Shown: in pieces, positions 60,914 through 64,000 of the stretch
How positions within the stretch are numbered: the first letter of the stretch is position 1
Layout: every line of letters begins with the position of its first letter
Assembly: GCA_964388575.1 (NCBI GenBank)
Contig: CAYMAZ010000011.1
Span: 1 to 64,000, forward strand
Direction of reading: 5' to 3'
DNA length: 64,000 bases
DNA from: CAYMAZ01 sp964388575
GTDB lineage: Bacteria; Bacteroidota; Bacteroidia; Bacteroidales; DTU049
Made by a program: the position numbers and the translations under genes
Notes under the pieces: model-generated
The model's database searches: none
What the model was told of the DNA's origin: nothing
What the model saw: only the letters and a program-made list of their open reading frames with translations

Positions 60914-62296
60914 TTATTTGATCATTTTTGATGGATCTACCCACATATTAAATTGATCTTCAGTAACAAGACCTGATTCAAGAGCAGCCTGTTTCAGAGT
61001 TTTTCCCTCATTATGAGCCTTTTTCGCGATGAATGCAGCATTGTCGTATCCAATATGTGGGTTCAGTGCTGTAACAAGCATCAGAGAATTATTCAGATGT
61101 CTTTTTATTGTATTATGATTCGGTTCAATTCCTACCACACAATTATTCAGAAATGATTTTGAAGCATCTGTAAGCAGTCTTACTGAAAACAACAAGTTAT
61201 ATATCATCATTGGCATAAACACATTAAGCTGAAAATGTCCGTTTATTCCTCCGATGTTAATTGCGGTATCATTTCCGATGACCTGGGCACATATCATCGT
61301 CATGGCCTCAGCTTGTGTCGGGTTTATTTTGCCAGGCATGATTGAGGATCCCGGCTCATTTACAGGCAATATAATCTCTCCTATCCCACATCGTGGACCT
61401 GAAGCCAGCAACCTGATGTTGTTTGCTATGTGCATCAGACTGACAGCCAGTGTTTTCAATGCTCCTGAAGCTTCAACAAGTGCATCATGGGAGGAAAGTG
61501 ACTCAAATTTATTTTCAGCACTGACAAAATGGTGCCCTGTAAGGTCGCAGATTTTTGCAGTTACATTTTCCACAAACCCTTCTGGTGCATTGATTCCGGT
61601 GCCAACTGCCGTACCACCCAGAGCCAGTTCCGACAAATGTTTCAGTGAATGTATTACTGTCTGAATTCCATGGCTGATTTGAGAAACATATCCAGAAAAT
61701 TCCTGACCAAGAGTAAGCGGCGTTGCATCCATTAGATGGGTTCTGCCGGTTTTGATAATCTTCTCAAATTCCTTCGCTTTTTTGGCAAACCCTTCTTTCA
61801 AAGCTTCAACCGCAGGAAGCATTTCTTCTACGATCATCGAATAAGCAGCAATACTCATGGCAGATGCAAACATATCATTGGATGACTGTGACTTGTTCAC
61901 ATCATCGTTTGGATGAATATTCCTTTTCCCTTCACCCAGGGTAAGTCCTGAAAGAACATGAGCTCTGTTTGAAATGACTTCGTTGACGTTCATATTCGTC
62001 TGTGTTCCGCTTCCGGTTTGCCATACAACAAGTGGAAAATGTTCGTGTAATTTTCCTTCAATAATTTCATCACATACCCGTACAATACATTTACCTTTTT
62101 CTTCCAACAGAACACCAAGCTGAACATTCACTATTGCTGCTGCTTTTTTTGCAATGGCAATTGCCCGGATTATTTCATGAGGCATCAACGTCAATCCAAT
62201 GTTGAAATTCTGTAATGACCTTTGTGTTTGTGCCCCCCAATATTTGTCAGCAGGAACTTCAACAGGTCCAAGACTATCATATTCAATTCTTTTCAT
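60914..62296 (-). CDS. fumC: Class II fumarate hydratase
   Basis: 460 residues, the fumarase/aspartase superfamily. Signature GSSIMPGKINPTQAE with the catalytic serine loop, TGSGTQTNMNVNEVISNRAH near residue 100, NDDVNKSQSSNDMFASAMSIAA and RTHLMDATPLTLGQEFSGY. It interconverts fumarate and malate without a metal centre. It lies 33 bases downstream of the class I enzyme on the same strand, so both should be on one transcript. A fumarase rather than an aspartase or argininosuccinate lyase is indicated by TGSGTQTNMN and by length. Confidence 0.95.
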   Translation of the reverse strand: MKRIEYDSLGPVEVPADKYWGAQTQRSLQNFNIGLTLMPHEIIRAIAIAKKAAAIVNVQLGVLLEEKGKCIVRVCDEIIEGKLHEHFPLVVWQTGSGTQTNMNVNEVISNRAHVLSGLTLGEGKRNIHPNDDVNKSQSSNDMFASAMSIAAYSMIVEEMLPAVEALKEGFAKKAKEFEKIIKTGRTHLMDATPLTLGQEFSGYVSQISHGIQTVIHSLKHLSELALGGTAVGTGINAPEGFVENVTAKICDLTGHHFVSAENKFESLSSHDALVEASGALKTLAVSLMHIANNIRLLASGPRCGIGEIILPVNEPGSSIMPGKINPTQAEAMTMICAQVIGNDTAINIGGINGHFQLNVFMPMMIYNLLFSVRLLTDASKSFLNNCVVGIEPNHNTIKRHLNNSLMLVTALNPHIGYDNAAFIAKKAHNEGKTLKQAALESGLVTEDQFNMWVDPSKMIK

Positions 62297-62329
62297 GATG
62301 TATCATCAATTAAAAAATCTTTGCATTAT

Positions 62330-63949
62330 TCAAATCATTTTGTAGAAATCATTTCCCTTGTCATCCACAAGAATAAATGCGGGAAAATTTTCAACTGTAA
62401 TTTTATAAATTGCTTCCATTCCAAGTTCTGGATATTCGATCAATTCTACCTTTCTGATGTTTTCCTGCGCCAGAATAGCAGCAGGACCTCCAATACTTCC
62501 CAGATAAAAACCACCATACTTTTTACAGGCATCAGTGACTACCTGGGATCTGTTTCCTTTGGCAATCATAATCATGCTTCCTCCATGCTGCTGAAACAGA
62601 TCTACATATGAATCCATTCTTCCTGCTGTTGTCGGTCCGAAAGATCCGGAAGGCAATCCTTCAGGAGTTTTTGCAGGACCAGCATAATATACGGGATGAT
62701 CTTTTACATATCGGGGCAATCCTTCACCATTTTCAAGTCTTTCCCTGAGCTTTGCATGAGCAATATCACGGGCTACAATGATTGTTCCATTCAGAGTAAG
62801 CCTGGTTCCAACAGGATGTTTGCTTAATTCCTTCAGGACAGAATCCATGGGCAGTTCAAGATTCACACGAACTGCTCCGGCATTATCATCTGAATTTCTG
62901 AGATGTTCAGGAATAAACCGACCAGGATTGGTTTCAAGCTTCTCAATCCATATGCCGTGCCTGTTGATCTTTGCTCTGATATTCCTGTCTGCAGCACACG
63001 AAACACCCATTCCCACAGGACAGGATGCACCATGTCTGGGCAGTCTGATCACTCGAATATCAAGCGCAAAATATTTCCCGCCAAACTGAGCACCGATTCC
63101 TGTTTCCCGGGCTGCTTTGTATAATTCTTCTTCCAGTCCGATGTCACGAAAGGCTTGTCCTCCCCTATTCCCTTCACGAGGAAGATAATCCAGATATTTT
63201 GTAGTAGCAAGCTTTACAGTTTTGAGATTGTCTTCCGCCGATTTACCACCTATCACAAAGGCTACATGATATGGTGGACATGCAGCTGTGCCAAGAGATT
63301 TGAGTTTTGATACAAGATATTCCTTCAGTCTGTCCGGATTCAACAATGCTTTGGTTTCCTGAAAAAGTGCAGTTTTATTCGCCGATCCCCCACCCTTGGC
63401 AATAAATAAAAAATTGTACTCATCACCTTTTGTTGCATATATATCAATCTGAGCCGGCAGATTATTCCCTGAATTAATTTCATGATACATATCAAGTGGA
63501 ACAATTTGTGAGTACCTCAGATTTTCTTCTATATAGGTTTTGAAAATCCCTTTTGACAAGGCTTCCTCGTCATGTCCACCTGTCCACACTGCCTGACCTT
63601 TTTTTGCATATATGGTTGCTGTGCCGGTATCCTGACAAAAAGGCAAAACGCCCTGAGCGGATATTTCAGCATTACGAAGCATGGTAACTGCAACATACCT
63701 GTCATTGTCACTTGCATCCGGATCTTTGAGAATTGCTGCCAGTTGCAGCGCATGTTCTGTTCTTACCATAAAGGAAACATCTTTCATTGCCCTTGATGCA
63801 AGTATTTCAAGTGCCACAGGATCAACGACGAGAACCTCTTGTCCATTAAACCGGTTGATTTTCACATAATCTGATGATAGTAAATAATAATCTGTATCAT
63901 CTGAATCCAAAGGAAATGGCTCCTGATAAACAAATTCCAATTTTTTCAT
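62330..63949 (-). CDS. fumA: Class I [4Fe-4S] fumarate hydratase
   Basis: 539 residues, single-chain class I fumarase (alpha and beta parts fused). The cluster ligands C105 (PFCQDTGT), C224 (AACPPYH) and C318 (GMGVSC) fall at the same positions I recall for E. coli FumA. The C-terminal half contains KTPEGLPSGSFGPTTAGRMDSYVD and the closing GMEAIYKITVENFPAFILVDDKGNDFY. It hydrates fumarate to malate; the cluster is sensitive to oxygen and superoxide. Tartrate or mesaconate dehydration is a less likely alternative. It is upstream of fumC in tandem. Confidence 0.93.
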   Translation of the reverse strand: MKKLEFVYQEPFPLDSDDTDYYLLSSDYVKINRFNGQEVLVVDPVALEILASRAMKDVSFMVRTEHALQLAAILKDPDASDNDRYVAVTMLRNAEISAQGVLPFCQDTGTATIYAKKGQAVWTGGHDEEALSKGIFKTYIEENLRYSQIVPLDMYHEINSGNNLPAQIDIYATKGDEYNFLFIAKGGGSANKTALFQETKALLNPDRLKEYLVSKLKSLGTAACPPYHVAFVIGGKSAEDNLKTVKLATTKYLDYLPREGNRGGQAFRDIGLEEELYKAARETGIGAQFGGKYFALDIRVIRLPRHGASCPVGMGVSCAADRNIRAKINRHGIWIEKLETNPGRFIPEHLRNSDDNAGAVRVNLELPMDSVLKELSKHPVGTRLTLNGTIIVARDIAHAKLRERLENGEGLPRYVKDHPVYYAGPAKTPEGLPSGSFGPTTAGRMDSYVDLFQQHGGSMIMIAKGNRSQVVTDACKKYGGFYLGSIGGPAAILAQENIRKVELIEYPELGMEAIYKITVENFPAFILVDDKGNDFYKMI

Positions 63950-64000
63950 AATATTAAAATTTTTGATGAAATTTGGATAGGGTAACTTTTTTTCAAATAT

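Overview
The window comes from a Gram-negative bacterium of the phylum Bacteroidota. The evidence is four secreted proteins with C-terminal type IX secretion (T9SS) sorting domains, a TonB-type outer-membrane receptor, an LpxD-EF-P pair, a ClpS of the Bacteroidetes type, a LeuRS with an extra N-terminal insertion, and promoters of the Bacteroidetes form TTTG/TTG-N19/20-TAnnTTTG. The [4Fe-4S] class I fumarase, the SUF system, the NuoEF/NfnB-like flavo-iron-sulfur complex and a rubrerythrin-like protein suggest an anaerobic or microaerobic life. I see no rRNA, tRNA, CRISPR array, prophage or classical insertion sequence.

Layout. 1-2.3 kb: the start of a secreted, gingipain-propeptide-like protein, divergent from a peptidyl-arginine-deiminase-like T9SS protein. 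2.4-6.9 kb: translation operon rplM-rpsI-rpsB-tsf, a terminator, then pyrH, a 2TM protein and frr. 6.9-12 kb (minus): TonB receptor, then a split transketolase translationally coupled to a VanY-like peptidase. 12.3-15.8 kb: two Wzz-type chain-length proteins and an O-antigen ligase/polymerase. 15.8-22.8 kb (mostly minus): lpxD paralogue, efp, DPP IV, floA, nfeD, an M48 lipoprotein protease and clpS, with one small lipoprotein gene on the opposite strand between floA and nfeD. 23.1-29.6 kb: NuoE-like, NuoF-like and a 1229-residue fusion of NuoG-type ferredoxin, NfnB/GltD-type flavoprotein and a molybdopterin-oxidoreductase fold, then a ferritin-like protein. 30-33.5 kb: lipoprotein, DUF4834-like protein and YfhO. 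33.5-34.6 kb: a gene-poor island with dispersed repeats. 34.6-42.5 kb: DUF3108 protein, T9SS protein, leuS and GH20 hexosaminidase. 42.5-51 kb: transglutaminase protein, cutC, a 14-blade propeller protein and a threonine aldolase, interspersed with palindromic elements and two GxxExxY nuclease-fold genes, one broken. 51-54.6 kb: sufBCD. 55-64 kb: a cytoplasmic hybrid histidine kinase, ribonuclease Z, a T9SS protein, rpmH (52 codons) and class II and class I fumarases in tandem.

Two things stand out. First, three intergenic elements next to the GxxExxY genes fold into the same three-way-junction shape: a closing stem containing AAAGCC, a long AT-rich hairpin, and a CAAACACAA-type hairpin. Their stem sequences differ but the pairing is kept, and one element plus its gene sits between 24-bp terminal inverted repeats. 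This looks like a small mobile cassette system. Second, the NuoEF/NfnB-NuoG locus encodes what looks like a three-subunit, possibly electron-bifurcating pyridine-nucleotide oxidoreductase. It has no hydrogenase H-cluster and no catalytic Cys/Sec in its molybdopterin-type domain.
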